NCBI RefSeq assembly: GCF_014836335.1
Contig: NZ_JACSRA010000002.1
Coordinates: forward strand, 124,001-188,000
Direction of reading: 5' to 3'
Length of the DNA: 64,000 nt
Source of the DNA: Clostridium cibarium
Lineage (GTDB): Bacteria > Bacillota > Clostridia > Clostridiales > Clostridiaceae
Numbering within the stretch: the stretch's first letter is position 1; every line of letters starts with the position of its first letter. Below, one piece after another: positions 9,524 through 18,392 of this stretch. The position numbers and the translations under genes are program-made. Below the pieces are notes generated by a model. That model was not told the DNA's origin. It searched no databases and saw nothing but the letters and a program-made list of their open reading frames with translations.

Positions 9524-9557
9524 AAAGACCATAGAAATTAAAATCTCTATGGTCTTT
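9524..9557 (-). terminator. Terminator downstream of hslO
   Basis: A 12-bp perfect stem (AAAGACCATAGA/TCTATGGTCTTT) lies 25 bp after the hslO stop and is followed by T residues on the minus strand. Confidence 0.85.
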
Positions 9558-9581
9558 CTAGTATATTTGCTTATTGCCATT

Positions 9582-10466
9582 TTACTTTTTAGCTTTTTCC
9601 AAAAGATCTCCTATGTCATAATTGGTAAATTTGTATTTTTTATTACAAAAGTGACATACTACTTCTTCTTCTTTGCCATCATCATAAATTTCTTGTAAGT
9701 CTTTTTCCCCTATACTAATTAATGCTTTTTCAATTCTCTCTCTTGAACAATCACAAAAATATTTGGGCTCATTTGCATCTTCAAGTTTCAAATCCATTCC
9801 ATCAAAAACATATTCTAATATCTCTTCTATAGTTTTTCCTTCATCAATCATTGTAGTTATTGAAGGTATTTCTTCTAGCCTATACATTAATATATCTGCA
9901 AGCAACGGATCCGCACCTGGCATCATCTGAATTATAAACCCTCCAGCAGCTTTAATAGATAAATCTTTGTCAACTAATACCCCTAAAGAAACTGCTGATG
10001 GTGTTTGTTCTGAAACAGTAAAATAGTAAGTAAGATCTTCTGCAATTTCACCTGATTGAATTGGCACTTGTCCAACATACGGATCTTTAAGACCTAAATC
10101 TTTTATTACATATAATATACCTTTTGTTCCAACTGCTCCCCCTACATCTAACTTTCCTTTACTATTAAGAGGCAACTCTATAAATGGATTTCCAATAAAA
10201 CCTTTAACAGAAGCATCCGAATGAGCTGTTACTGTTATTCCCTTAGCTTCTCCAGATCCATTGATTTTTAATGTAACTACTTCTTTTTCAGACTTCAAAG
10301 TTGTTCCTATTAATGCTCCTGCTGTCAGCATTCTTCCAAGTGCTGCAGCTGCTAAAGGTGTACACTCATGCACACTTGTTCCATCACTCACTAGTTCTGT
10401 AGTTATTCCCCCTATTACTCTAATCATACCATCTTTTGCTGTTCCTCTTACTATTTTGTCTTTCAT
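9582..10466 (-). CDS. hslO: Hsp33 redox-regulated chaperone
   Basis: A 294-residue Hsp33 protein. The N-terminal fold starts [16 protein letters not shown], and the C-terminus carries the redox zinc centre as CDCSRERIE and CHFCNKKY (CxC plus CxxC). In the cytoplasm the four cysteines release zinc under oxidative stress and activate holdase function. Length and domain order are normal. It follows the methyltransferase gene with a 2-bp gap, so the two are probably co-transcribed. Confidence 0.96.
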   Translation of the reverse strand: MKDKIVRGTAKDGMIRVIGGITTELVSDGTSVHECTPLAAAALGRMLTAGALIGTTLKSEKEVVTLKINGSGEAKGITVTAHSDASVKGFIGNPFIELPLNSKGKLDVGGAVGTKGILYVIKDLGLKDPYVGQVPIQSGEIAEDLTYYFTVSEQTPSAVSLGVLVDKDLSIKAAGGFIIQMMPGADPLLADILMYRLEEIPSITTMIDEGKTIEEILEYVFDGMDLKLEDANEPKYFCDCSRERIEKALISIGEKDLQEIYDDGKEEEVVCHFCNKKYKFTNYDIGDLLEKAKK

Positions 10467-10468
10467 AA

Positions 10469-11215
10469 TTATACCTCCGCTTTCTTACCTACAACATATA
10501 AAACTCTTTCACTCTCATCACTGACAGCTTCATCATAATAGCCATTAAATTTACCTAAAACTCTAAATTCACATCTTTCAAGTATTTCTTCTATAAATTC
10601 TTCTTTGTATGCTCTTTCAAAATGCTCTTCTTCAAATTTCTCATATAAATCTCCATCCTTAACAAAAAAGGTTAAAAACATACTAACTATATCATCTTCT
10701 AAAACATTTTCCCAAGAATAAAACACTTTTTCTTCATTATATATATAAATGTTATTACCAAGAATATTAGTTAATTTATAATATGAATTTATATCAAAGA
10801 AAAAAACACCATCATCTTTCAAATGATCGTACACACCTTTAAAATACTTTTCTAAATCTTCACTATCTATTATGTAATTAGTTGAATCTAAAACACAACT
10901 TATCACATCAAATTTATGATTCAAGGATAACGCTGTCATATCTTGGCATATTATCTTACCTTTAATCCTATTTTCTTTAAATTTATCATATGATTCTCTT
11001 AACATATCTTCTGATAAATCTACAGCATAGGTATTTTTAAATTCTTTAGCCATTCTAATTGCTACATTACCTGTACCACATGCCAAGTCTAAATAATCTT
11101 CATGTTTTACATTATGTTTTTCCATAAGATCTTTTAACCTGTCAGCAATGTGATCATAATTCACATCTTCATTTATCAATTGATCATAAACTTTTGCAAA
11201 TTCCTCATATGCCAT
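10469..11215 (-). CDS. Class I SAM-dependent methyltransferase
   Basis: A 248-residue protein with the SAM-binding glycine motif [15 protein letters not shown] (about residue 43), an acidic post-II residue in [10 protein letters not shown], and CVLDSTNYI as motif IV. The N-terminal [13 protein letters not shown] is typical of small clostridial methyltransferases (Methyltransf_25 type). The substrate cannot be deduced. It is the first gene of a two-gene unit with hslO; its ATG follows GGGGGAAAGTT. Confidence 0.88.
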   Translation of the reverse strand: MAYEEFAKVYDQLINEDVNYDHIADRLKDLMEKHNVKHEDYLDLACGTGNVAIRMAKEFKNTYAVDLSEDMLRESYDKFKENRIKGKIICQDMTALSLNHKFDVISCVLDSTNYIIDSEDLEKYFKGVYDHLKDDGVFFFDINSYYKLTNILGNNIYIYNEEKVFYSWENVLEDDIVSMFLTFFVKDGDLYEKFEEEHFERAYKEEFIEEILERCEFRVLGKFNGYYDEAVSDESERVLYVVGKKAEV

Positions 11216-11280
11216 AACTTTCCCCCATTATTAAATAATTACTCTAAATTATATTAAAGCTTATATTAACTTTAGTCAAT

Positions 11281-11532
11281 TCATTTTCTGCCAAGGATTT
11301 CATTATTTGTTGGTATATGAAGTTCTTTTTTTCTTCTAGTCATTATCCCACCTATTCTTCCTGTTTCCTCTGCAGTAAGTCCACTCCATCCTAGAGCATC
11401 TACTTTATCTCTTAGTCCAAGTTCTTCTGCAATTTCATATTTGATTTTTTCTCTAAGCATTTCTTCTTTTGTTAATTGCTTATTACCTTTAATTTTTGCC
11501 TTAATAATCTTTTTTAGCGGTGTATTACCCAC
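11281..11532 (-). CDS. Alpha/beta-type small acid-soluble spore protein
   Basis: An 83-residue protein with the SASP core: KIKYEIAEELGLRDKV, matching the germination-protease region, and GWSGLTAEETGRIGG, the second DNA-binding motif. Such proteins coat spore DNA and are degraded at germination. The start is GTG at 11532, with GGAGGGG six bases upstream; the nearby ATG is out of frame. It is longer and more charged at the N-terminus than classical SspA. The gene implies an endospore former. Confidence 0.85.
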   Translation of the reverse strand: MGNTPLKKIIKAKIKGNKQLTKEEMLREKIKYEIAEELGLRDKVDALGWSGLTAEETGRIGGIMTRRKKELHIPTNNEILGRK

Positions 11533-11696
11533 ATTCTTCCCCTCCTTCTATCCTTACAAGTCTATTATTACCATTAGCGTTTCAATATATGCTACAAATT
11601 AATCACATCAAAAAAATATTCATCTTATCTCTTGATATTTAAACTATATTTATCTATATTTATTATGTATATAAAATATTTGATAATATATAAAAG

Positions 11697-11944
11697 AAGG
11701 TTCCTGTTATTTTACATAATGACATGAAATATGAACCTTTAACTTAGAAATTTCATATTGCTTATATTTTTAATTTACTAAGTACCAGAAAAGATTATAA
11801 TGTATATTATAATCGTAGAGAATAAATATTTCCTGATACTCTTAAAGTTGTATAATCATCATCAATTTCACACATAAAATTAGGCTAAGATATTTATTCT
11901 AATAACTTTACAGATTACAGGAAAACCATGCTTTATATGCATGG
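11697..11944 (+). promoter_or_regulatory. Candidate structured leader upstream of dapA (identity unknown)
   Basis: The 455-bp gap between the spore-protein gene and dapA holds several inverted repeats on the dapA strand: AAGGTTC/GAACCTT (11697-11703, 11733-11739) enclosing a second stem; a 9-bp palindrome GATTATAAT/ATTATAATC (11793-11814); an 11-bp perfect pair AGAATAAATAT/ATATTTATTCT (11819-11829, 11890-11900); and a hairpin CCATGC/GCATGG (11926-11944). TTTCCTG inside the 11-bp stem loop (11829-11835) can pair with CAGGAAA at 11918-11924, which would form a pseudoknot. I do not recognise a lysine riboswitch or a T-box. Chance pairing in AT-rich DNA remains possible. Confidence 0.45.
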
Positions 11945-11987
11945 CTAAACTAATTATATAAAACTCAAATAGAATGGAGGATTCTAA

Positions 11988-12866
11988 ATGTCAATATTTG
12001 AAGGTTCTGGTGTAGCTATAATTACTCCCTTTACTGAAAATGGAGTAGATTATAAAAAATTAAAAGAATTATTAAACTGGCATGTTGAAGAAGGTACAGA
12101 TGCTATAATTATCTGTGGAACTACAGGCGAAGCAACTACCATGACACTAGAAGAAAAAAGAGAAACAATTAAATTTACAGTTGAAGTTATAAACAAGAGA
12201 ATTCCAGTAATAGCCGGTACAGGTTCAAATAATACACTTGCTGCTATAGAAATGAGTAAATACGCTGAAAGCGTAGGCGTAGACGCTCTACTGGTAATAA
12301 CACCTTATTACAATAAAACAAATTCTATTGGTTTATTTAAACATTTTGAAGCTATTAATAACGCTGTAAATATTCCAATAATTCTTTATAATGTTCCTAG
12401 TAGAACAGGTCTAAATATTACTCCTAATAACTTATTAGAGATCTCAAAGCTTTCTAATATAGTAGCAATTAAGGAAGCTAGTGGTAATATAAGTCAAATA
12501 GCTAATATGAAAGCACTTTGTAAGGATTCTATAGATATCTATTCTGGTAATGATGATCAAATTATACCTATTATGTCCCTTGGTGGCAAAGGGGTAATCT
12601 CAGTACTAGCTAATGTTATCCCAAATGATGTCCATAAAATGACTAAAGCTTATTTAGAAGGAAATCTCAAAGAAGCTTTAACTTTTCAATTAGATAATCT
12701 TGAATTGTCTAATGCTTTATTCTTAGAAACAAATCCTATCCCCGTAAAAATTGCTCTTAACATGATGGGAAAAGAAGTAGGTCCATTAAGGTTGCCTCTT
12801 TATGACATGAATCCTAGTAATAAAGAAATGTTAAAAAATACTTTAAAAAAATACAAATTAATATAA
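11988..12866 (+). CDS. dapA: 4-hydroxy-tetrahydrodipicolinate synthase
   Basis: A 292-residue DapA of the aldolase superfamily. It carries GTTGEATTM (substrate loop), [21 protein letters not shown] with the catalytic tyrosine region, and the Schiff-base lysine in VAIKEASGN. It condenses pyruvate with aspartate semialdehyde in the cytoplasm, the first step committed to lysine and diaminopimelate. ATG at 11988 has GGAGGATTCTAA upstream. dapB follows 10 bp later. Confidence 0.96.
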   Translation: MSIFEGSGVAIITPFTENGVDYKKLKELLNWHVEEGTDAIIICGTTGEATTMTLEEKRETIKFTVEVINKRIPVIAGTGSNNTLAAIEMSKYAESVGVDALLVITPYYNKTNSIGLFKHFEAINNAVNIPIILYNVPSRTGLNITPNNLLEISKLSNIVAIKEASGNISQIANMKALCKDSIDIYSGNDDQIIPIMSLGGKGVISVLANVIPNDVHKMTKAYLEGNLKEALTFQLDNLELSNALFLETNPIPVKIALNMMGKEVGPLRLPLYDMNPSNKEMLKNTLKKYKLI

Positions 12867-12876
12867 GGAGAGACAT

Positions 12877-13629
12877 ATGATTAAAATAATTTTAAACGGA
12901 TGCTCAGGAAAAATGGGCAAAATGATAACTGAAACCGCTAAACAATTCGATAATTTACAAATAGTTGCTGGTATAGATAAATACCCTGCTGAACTTGGTT
13001 ATCCTATATTTGAAAGCACTAAAGCTGTCAATATAGACTACGATGTTCTTTTAGACTTTTCAAGAGCTGATGCCTTAAACGACATTTTAGACTTAACCGA
13101 AAAAACTAAAAAACCTTTAGTAATATGCTCAACAGGATTTTCAAATGAGGACTTAGACTTAATTGATAAAAGAAGCAAATCACTACCTCTATTTAGATCA
13201 GCTAATATGTCTCTTGGCATAAATTTAATAAATTCTCTTTTAAAAAAGGTAGCACCTTTGCTATATGGAAACTATGATATAGAAATCGTAGAAAAACATC
13301 ACAACCAAAAAGTTGATGCTCCAAGCGGTACTGCTATCCTTCTAGCTGATACTATAAAAAATTCGCTAACTGATAAAACAGAATATGTTTATGGAAGAGA
13401 AGGAAATTCTAAAAGAGCACAAAACGAAATAGGTATACATGCTGTAAGAGGAGGCTCTATAGTTGGTGACCACGATGTTATATTTGCTGGTACTGGCGAA
13501 GTTATCGAGTTAACTCATAAAGCAATTTCAAGAGAAGTTTTTGCAGTAGGTGCACTTAAAGCTTGCGAATACATGAGCACTATAACAAATCCTGGTCTTT
13601 ATAATATGGATGATGTTATAGGATTATAA
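12877..13629 (+). CDS. dapB: 4-hydroxy-tetrahydrodipicolinate reductase
   Basis: A 250-residue DapB with the N-terminal dinucleotide fold ([13 protein letters not shown]), the substrate motif [15 protein letters not shown] containing the catalytic histidines and lysine, and the C-terminal [16 protein letters not shown]. It reduces the DapA product with NAD(P)H. It is preceded by AAGGAGAG and sits 10 bp after dapA, clearly one operon. Confidence 0.96.
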   Translation: MIKIILNGCSGKMGKMITETAKQFDNLQIVAGIDKYPAELGYPIFESTKAVNIDYDVLLDFSRADALNDILDLTEKTKKPLVICSTGFSNEDLDLIDKRSKSLPLFRSANMSLGINLINSLLKKVAPLLYGNYDIEIVEKHHNQKVDAPSGTAILLADTIKNSLTDKTEYVYGREGNSKRAQNEIGIHAVRGGSIVGDHDVIFAGTGEVIELTHKAISREVFAVGALKACEYMSTITNPGLYNMDDVIGL

Positions 13630-13699
13630 AATTCATAGAATATCTTCTTTTTAATTGTAAATACTATTTTATAGATTACATTAAGGAGGGTATACTAAT

Positions 13700-13855
13700 A
13701 TGACAAAGGATAGTCAACCTGATAATAAAAAGGCACGAATGGAAAAGTGCAACCATCAAACACCACTTACAGATGAGGAAGCTAAAAATCATAATAGAAA
13801 TGATAAAAGACAATCTATTAAGACTGAAGGCTTTCAAAGTGATCATATCAATTAA
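13700..13855 (+). CDS. Small hydrophilic protein, unknown function
   Basis: A 51-codon open frame with an excellent ribosome site (AAGGAGGGTATACTAAT) begins MTKDSQPDNKKARMEKCN and ends in a short tail FQSDHIN. It is highly charged, has one cysteine and no membrane segment. It lies between dapB and dapH and is followed at once by a small hairpin. I do not recognise a family; the ribosome site and placement support it being real. A spore-associated small protein is conceivable but unsupported. Confidence 0.6.
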   Translation: MTKDSQPDNKKARMEKCNHQTPLTDEEAKNHNRNDKRQSIKTEGFQSDHIN

Positions 13856-13860
13856 TAAAA

Positions 13861-13882
13861 AGCTGTCTATATATAGGCAGCT
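13861..13882 (+). terminator. Hairpin downstream of the 51-codon gene
   Basis: AGCTG..CAGCT with an internal CTAT/ATAG extension, followed by CTTATTTATTT. It is a likely weak terminator ending dapA-dapB-small gene transcription. Confidence 0.6.
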
Positions 13883-13973
13883 CTTATTTATTTAATTATT
13901 TCTTCGATTTTTTGCAAATTTTCATAAGACAAACATAATTATATATAGAGAAGTGATTATGGAGGTCCATATT

Positions 13974-14684
13974 ATGAATTGTAATTTATCCGATCCTTTT
14001 GAAATTGCAAGATATATAAAAGAATCTAAAAAGACAACTCCAGTTAAAGTTTACGTGAATGGTGATTTAAGCAATGCTGACTTAAGCCATACCGAATGGT
14101 ATGGCTCAAAAGGATTTTATATTTTGATAGGAGAATGTAATATAATAACACCTATTATTTTAAATAATAAACACTTAATTAGACACTTTCGTATAGAAAA
14201 TGATAGAAGGAATTCAGCTATACCCATGTTAGATTTACTAGAATTAGATGCTAGAATTGAGCCAGGGGCAATTATTAGAAATTTCGTAAAAATTGGTCGT
14301 AATGCTGTAATCATGATGGGAGCCGTAATTAATATAGGTGCAGAAATAGGCGAAGGGGCAATGATAGATATGAATGCTGTCATTGGTGCCAGAGGAAAAA
14401 TAGGCAAACGTGTCCATGTAGGTGCTGGCGCTGTTATAGCAGGTGTTCTTGAACCACCTAGTCTTTCTCCTTGTATTATATGTGATGATGTTATGATAGG
14501 TGCTAATGCCGTTATACTAGAAGGAGTAACCATAGGTTATGGCGCTGTTGTAGCAGCAGGTGCTGTTGTAACTAAAAACGTCCCTCCAGGAATTTTAGTA
14601 GCAGGTGTCCCTGCCAAAATTATTAAAAAAGTTGATATTGAAACACGTCGCAAAACTGAACAACTAAAAGATTTAAGAGATTGA
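13974..14684 (+). CDS. dapH: Tetrahydrodipicolinate N-acetyltransferase
   Basis: A 236-residue protein (start at 13974, with GGAGGTCCATATT upstream; the ATG at 13953 is less likely). The N-terminal DapH domain ([18 protein letters not shown]) is followed by a left-handed beta-helix of hexapeptide repeats (for example [18 protein letters not shown]) and ends [11 protein letters not shown]. It acetylates tetrahydrodipicolinate from acetyl-CoA, opening the acetyl branch of diaminopimelate synthesis. It has its own upstream region after the hairpin at 13861. Confidence 0.93.
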   Translation: MNCNLSDPFEIARYIKESKKTTPVKVYVNGDLSNADLSHTEWYGSKGFYILIGECNIITPIILNNKHLIRHFRIENDRRNSAIPMLDLLELDARIEPGAIIRNFVKIGRNAVIMMGAVINIGAEIGEGAMIDMNAVIGARGKIGKRVHVGAGAVIAGVLEPPSLSPCIICDDVMIGANAVILEGVTIGYGAVVAAGAVVTKNVPPGILVAGVPAKIIKKVDIETRRKTEQLKDLRD

Positions 14685-14690
14685 TACATA

Positions 14691-14715
14691 AAAAGCAGCT
14701 ATAAAAGCTGCTTTT
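14691..14715. terminator. Terminator downstream of dapH
   Basis: A 10-bp perfect stem AAAAGCAGCT/AGCTGCTTTT with a 5-base loop, 7 bp after the dapH stop. Flanking A and T runs would let it work in both directions. Confidence 0.8.
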
Positions 14716-14794
14716 AAAAATTAATTAATTTATTCTTATGTGGTTTATATACTTCATTTTGTTTAGTTTAATTTAATTTATATAATAGCAAATT

Positions 14795-15451
14795 CTACAC
14801 TGCTCCAGCTTCATCTTGTGACGCTGAATCCTCTTTTGAAACTTTCTCCATTTTAGAAATAGACACTTCATAAGCAATCTTTTTAATTGCTTCAGTTTCG
14901 GAAATCTTCTTTTGATATTCTCTGCTTTGAAGCCTTCCCCAAACTCTTATATTATCTCCAACACTTAAAGTCTGACAAAATCTAGAATTTCTTCCCCACG
15001 CAATAGTTGGAATATAGTCCGACTTATTATATGCTCTATTTACTGCTAATAACACATCAGCTATCTCCCTTCCAAATGGGGTTGTCCTGTATACAGGTTC
15101 CTTACATATAAATCCATCTAAGTAAATTTCATTTGGATTCTTACTTCTTTCAATGCATGGTTCTATGTTTCTAGCAAAAACTGTTAATATAAGTTTATTA
15201 GATCCATCCATAAACTTGTTATATGATCTTAGTTGTCCCTCTACTATAACTTCATTTCCAATAGTTAAATCTAATTCACTTAATAACCTTTCAGAAACAG
15301 TAATATTTAACAAATCTACTGAATCACTTAATCTCATAACCTCAATATTGAAGCTATAAAATCCTTCCCCATACATTTCATGACTGAACTCAAGTTCAGA
15401 TGCTATCTTTCCTTCAAGATATATTTTGTTATTTAACATTAAATTATCCAT
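14795..15451 (-). CDS. Single-stranded DNA-binding (OB-fold) protein
   Basis: About 218 residues with two consecutive SSB-like OB folds. The first spans about residues 5-105 (NKIYLEGKIASELEFSH). The second starts NEIYLDGFICKEPVYR and contains the SSB motif PFGREIADVLLAVNR and WGRLQSREY. The tail DEAGAV lacks the classical acidic DDDIPF peptide. It is likely a paralogous clostridial SSB rather than the main replication SSB. The start at 15451 (GGAGAGAGGGGTTACAA upstream) is chosen over 15541, whose extension is Cys-rich and unlike the family. Confidence 0.82.
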   Translation of the reverse strand: MDNLMLNNKIYLEGKIASELEFSHEMYGEGFYSFNIEVMRLSDSVDLLNITVSERLLSELDLTIGNEVIVEGQLRSYNKFMDGSNKLILTVFARNIEPCIERSKNPNEIYLDGFICKEPVYRTTPFGREIADVLLAVNRAYNKSDYIPTIAWGRNSRFCQTLSVGDNIRVWGRLQSREYQKKISETEAIKKIAYEVSISKMEKVSKEDSASQDEAGAV

Positions 15452-15563
15452 TTGTAACCCCTCTCTCCCTTGGTAATAACTTAATTCAAAATAAAGAAGA
15501 CCCCCACAAGTACATATTTCCATTATAATACATTTTAACATTAGTTTTCAATATAATTTGAAA

Positions 15564-16322
15564 TTATTTTCTATATTGGATACCATTTTCGTCTATATAA
15601 TAATTTTCATATAGAATTAACCGTCCTACAGTTTCAAAAGAATACCCCTCACTTTTTAATTCTCTAATAATCCTATCTAGATTTTGAGGAGTATATTTAG
15701 CATTATTATGAAAAAGTACGATAGATCCTGATTTTACATTTTTTTTAACCTTATTATATTCAACATCAACTCCCTGTTCCCTCCAATCAACCGAATCTGT
15801 ATCCCATTGAATCGGTATATATCCTGCTGACCAAACGGTTCTACATGCTTTTTTATTGTAATCTCCACTAGGAAATCTAAAAAGTTTTGGCTTTTCACCT
15901 ATAGCATTTTCAATAGTTTCACTTGTTTTCTTAAGTTCTTCTAACATCCTTGCTTCTGAAATACTACTAAACATTGGATGTTTATAACTATGATTTCCGA
16001 TTTCATGACCCCTTTCATGAATTAACTTTAGTTTTGTTAAGTTTTCCTCACTATAATTTACCCAACCTCCCATTATAAAAAATGTTGCTTTTACATTATA
16101 TTTATCCAAAATATCTAATATGCTATTAAGGTAATCCTTCTCAGCCCAATTTATATCAAAGCTTATAGCTATAACTTTTTCTTCTTTATTTACTGAATAT
16201 ATAGGAAGTTCACATACTTCACTTGAAACCTTTTTGTTTGCATTTTGGAATAAATATGATGCCCCTATTAAAACAAATATTAACAATATAGATAAAATTG
16301 TCTTAATCCATCTCCATTTCAC
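15564..16322 (-). CDS. Polysaccharide deacetylase (NodB domain), membrane-anchored
   Basis: About 252 residues: an N-terminal membrane anchor (ILSILLIFVLIGASYLF), then a NodB homology domain with the metal/catalytic motifs SFDINW, HSYKHP, RFPSGDYN and a C-terminal ILFHNN-like motif (IVLFHNNAKYTP). Family members remove acetyl groups from extracellular glycans; this short form resembles sporulation-associated PdaB-type proteins. A GTG start at 16322 with GGAG eight to nine bases upstream is preferred; 16364 lacks a ribosome site. The exact substrate is unknown. Confidence 0.88.
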   Translation of the reverse strand: MKWRWIKTILSILLIFVLIGASYLFQNANKKVSSEVCELPIYSVNKEEKVIAISFDINWAEKDYLNSILDILDKYNVKATFFIMGGWVNYSEENLTKLKLIHERGHEIGNHSYKHPMFSSISEARMLEELKKTSETIENAIGEKPKLFRFPSGDYNKKACRTVWSAGYIPIQWDTDSVDWREQGVDVEYNKVKKNVKSGSIVLFHNNAKYTPQNLDRIIRELKSEGYSFETVGRLILYENYYIDENGIQYRK

Positions 16323-16424
16323 CTCTAAGACTCCTACTATTTCTATATTTAAATTTATATTCACTTATCAACTTTTTATGATATAATAATTTCGTATACT
16401 TTCACAGGAGATGGAGGTTGTTAT

Positions 16425-16970
16425 ATGTTTGAAAATTCGGCAGAACTTGCGGAAAACAAATTATTACTTTTATATATTTTAAGTGAATTAAAAACACCAA
16501 TTTCTAATACACAACTTACTGAAATAGTTCTTGAAAATAATTTCATAAATTATTTCACCTTACAACAATATATTAGTGAGCTTGAACTATCTAAGTTTAT
16601 ATCTTATAAAAATATAAACGAAAAAAAACTTTTAATTTTAACCGAAAAAGGAGAAAATGTTCTATCCTTGTTTAATGACAGACTTTCTCCTTCAAAAATA
16701 GCTATATTCGATAATTATATAAAAGATAAGATTGATTTGATAAAAAAAGAATTAACTATTCAAAGTGATTATACTATAGCAAAAAATGATAGTTTTTTAG
16801 TTGATCTTAAAGCTCTTGAAGATAATTTAACACTTATGGAGTTAAAATTATCCGTTCCTACAAGAAAACAAGCTGTCTCTCTTTGCTCAAAGTGGCAAGA
16901 GAACCCATCTGATTTATATAATAAAATTATTAATCTACTGTTTTCTGAGGATAATCAACAAGAATCATAG
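16425..16970 (+). CDS. DUF4364 family protein
   Basis: A 181-residue protein recognised as the clostridial DUF4364 family: an N-terminal winged-helix-like segment (LAENKLLLLYILSELKTPIS) and a C-terminal MELKLSVPTRKQAVSLCSKW motif. It may be a DNA-binding regulator, but no function is established. It begins with GGAGATGGAGG upstream and overlaps the convergent beta-propeller gene by 41 bp at the 3' ends. Confidence 0.85.
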   Translation: MFENSAELAENKLLLLYILSELKTPISNTQLTEIVLENNFINYFTLQQYISELELSKFISYKNINEKKLLILTEKGENVLSLFNDRLSPSKIAIFDNYIKDKIDLIKKELTIQSDYTIAKNDSFLVDLKALEDNLTLMELKLSVPTRKQAVSLCSKWQENPSDLYNKIINLLFSEDNQQES

Positions 16971-17838
16971 CATTAGGCTCTTTGCCTACTGTTATGGTTT
17001 TAATTATTCTTTCCTTTAAATTAAGTTTTATAACTTTTCCATTCATATTATTCCCAATAAAAATATCTTCTTTATATTTTATAATCCCTCTAGGCATTCC
17101 ACCTACAAAAATTTTTTTAATTTCTCTCTCTTTTTTTAAATCTACTATACTTAAATATCCCTCAGAAAAATTTGTAATATATAATCTTTCATCCTCTTCA
17201 AAAATATCAACAGGACTTCCACCTACTTTTATACGTTTAACTATTTCATTGCTATCTGTAGATATTACAGATATATATCCATCTATGTCCATTCCGAGAT
17301 AACTTTCACAAAGGTATAACTTTTTCTTATCCTTAGATAGTAAAATCTTTGTTGGATACTCTGGTGCTTTTATATTATCTATGGCCCTATTCTTTAAGCA
17401 ATCTATGACAGTTATAGAGTGTCCTTCCATATTACTTATATATGCAATATCTTTTTCTGGATAAATTTCTATACTGTGTGGAAATGCTCTAGCTCCAAGA
17501 AATACCTCACATATCATACTTTCCTTATTTAAATCTACTACAACCAATGAATTAGATTCGCCACAAAGCACATAAGCCTTGTCCTTAAATACCTTTACAT
17601 CATTTGGATGAGCACCTACGTGAATATTCTTTATTTCTTTATTAGCCATTAAACTAAAAATAGAAATACTATTGCTATAATTATTTGTAGTTATAATATT
17701 TCCGTTATAATAATCAATTCCATGAGGTCCAACAGGCTTTTCTCCTAATTCTAAGGGTAGACTTTCAACTGAATAATCCTTCAAGTTAATTTTACTTAAT
17801 GTATCACCAGCTGTATTACATACAAAAATATATTTCAT
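16930..17838 (-). CDS. YncE-type beta-propeller protein
   Basis: A 302-residue protein made of repeated 40-residue blades with the pattern IxxIxVGxxPxxI (IHVGAHPNDVKVF, IKVGGSPVDIF, IFVGGMPRGII, ITVGKEPNAMI). This is the YVTN/NHL-like seven-bladed propeller. No signal peptide is evident, so it is probably cytoplasmic. The ligand is unknown; such folds are usually protein-binding scaffolds. Its 3' end overlaps the DUF4364 gene tail to tail. Confidence 0.82.
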   Translation of the reverse strand: MKYIFVCNTAGDTLSKINLKDYSVESLPLELGEKPVGPHGIDYYNGNIITTNNYSNSISIFSLMANKEIKNIHVGAHPNDVKVFKDKAYVLCGESNSLVVVDLNKESMICEVFLGARAFPHSIEIYPEKDIAYISNMEGHSITVIDCLKNRAIDNIKAPEYPTKILLSKDKKKLYLCESYLGMDIDGYISVISTDSNEIVKRIKVGGSPVDIFEEDERLYITNFSEGYLSIVDLKKEREIKKIFVGGMPRGIIKYKEDIFIGNNMNGKVIKLNLKERIIKTITVGKEPNAMILVDYPQKTVD

Positions 17839-17988
17839 CTTTTTAACCCCCTTTAGAAAAACCTTTTGTACTTATAATATATGTGAAACCCCAACTAGTG
17901 GGACAACTTTCAGTTAATATTTCACTTTATTTATTTTCAATATAAGCATATAATATAATTACACTTAGACAATGGAGGAGGGTGCATT

Positions 17989-18234
17989 ATGTACACTTAC
18001 AAGACCAAAGGAACATGTTCCACAGAAATCAACTTTGAAGTTGAAGACAACATAATTAAGGAAGTAAACTTCATTAGAGGTTGCTCAGGTAATTTACAGG
18101 GTATCTCAGCATTAATTAAAGGTATGAATGTTGATGATGCTATAGATAAGTTAGAAGGAATTGACTGTAAAGGTAAAGGTACTTCTTGTCCTGACCAATT
18201 AGCTAAAGCCTTAAAAGAGTGGAAAAATAAATAA
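17989..18234 (+). CDS. TSCPD domain protein (TIGR03905-type)
   Basis: An 81-residue protein comprising a single TSCPD domain: YKTKGTCSTEINFEVE, FIRGCSGNLQGISALIKGM, and the signature CKGKGTSCPDQLAKAL. The domain also occurs at the C-terminus of adenosylcobalamin-dependent ribonucleotide reductases, where its cysteines may bind metal. Stand-alone copies have no defined role. The gene is monocistronic, with GGAGGAGGGTGCATT before the ATG and a long terminator after it. Confidence 0.88.
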   Translation: MYTYKTKGTCSTEINFEVEDNIIKEVNFIRGCSGNLQGISALIKGMNVDDAIDKLEGIDCKGKGTSCPDQLAKALKEWKNK

Positions 18235-18295
18235 ATACTAAAACAAGCTATCATAAAGAAGTTAATACTTCTATTTTGATAGCTTGTTTTAGTAT
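18235..18295. terminator. Long bidirectional hairpin downstream of the TSCPD gene
   Basis: A 19-bp perfect stem (18235-18253 with 18277-18295) with a further inner hairpin GAAGT/ACTTC; the 3' side runs into TATTTTTC. It begins directly after the stop codon. Confidence 0.85.
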
Positions 18296-18321
18296 TTTTC
18301 TTAGTCGCCATTTTTTCAGCA

Positions 18322-18361
18322 TATTCTTATATTCTTATATTCTTGTATTCTTATATTCTTA
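18322..18361. repeat. Five-unit 8-bp tandem repeat
   Basis: The unit ATTCTTAT is repeated about five times with two single-base changes, between the TSCPD terminator and the 3' end of folC. It is intergenic and far from any start codon, so it is a simple-sequence tract without evident phase-variation role. Confidence 0.7.
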
Positions 18362-18392
18362 AGAATATATATGGTAATATTCCTTTTTCATG

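Noticed and set aside
11697-11987. Lysine riboswitch or T-box upstream of dapA
   Set aside because: Neither the conserved L-box core nor a GGTGG..CCGCG T-box sequence was found; kept only as an unassigned structured leader.
17890-17902. CCC/GGG imperfect palindrome upstream of the beta-propeller gene
   Set aside because: It has an off-centre extra base and very short arms; no support for an operator or terminator.
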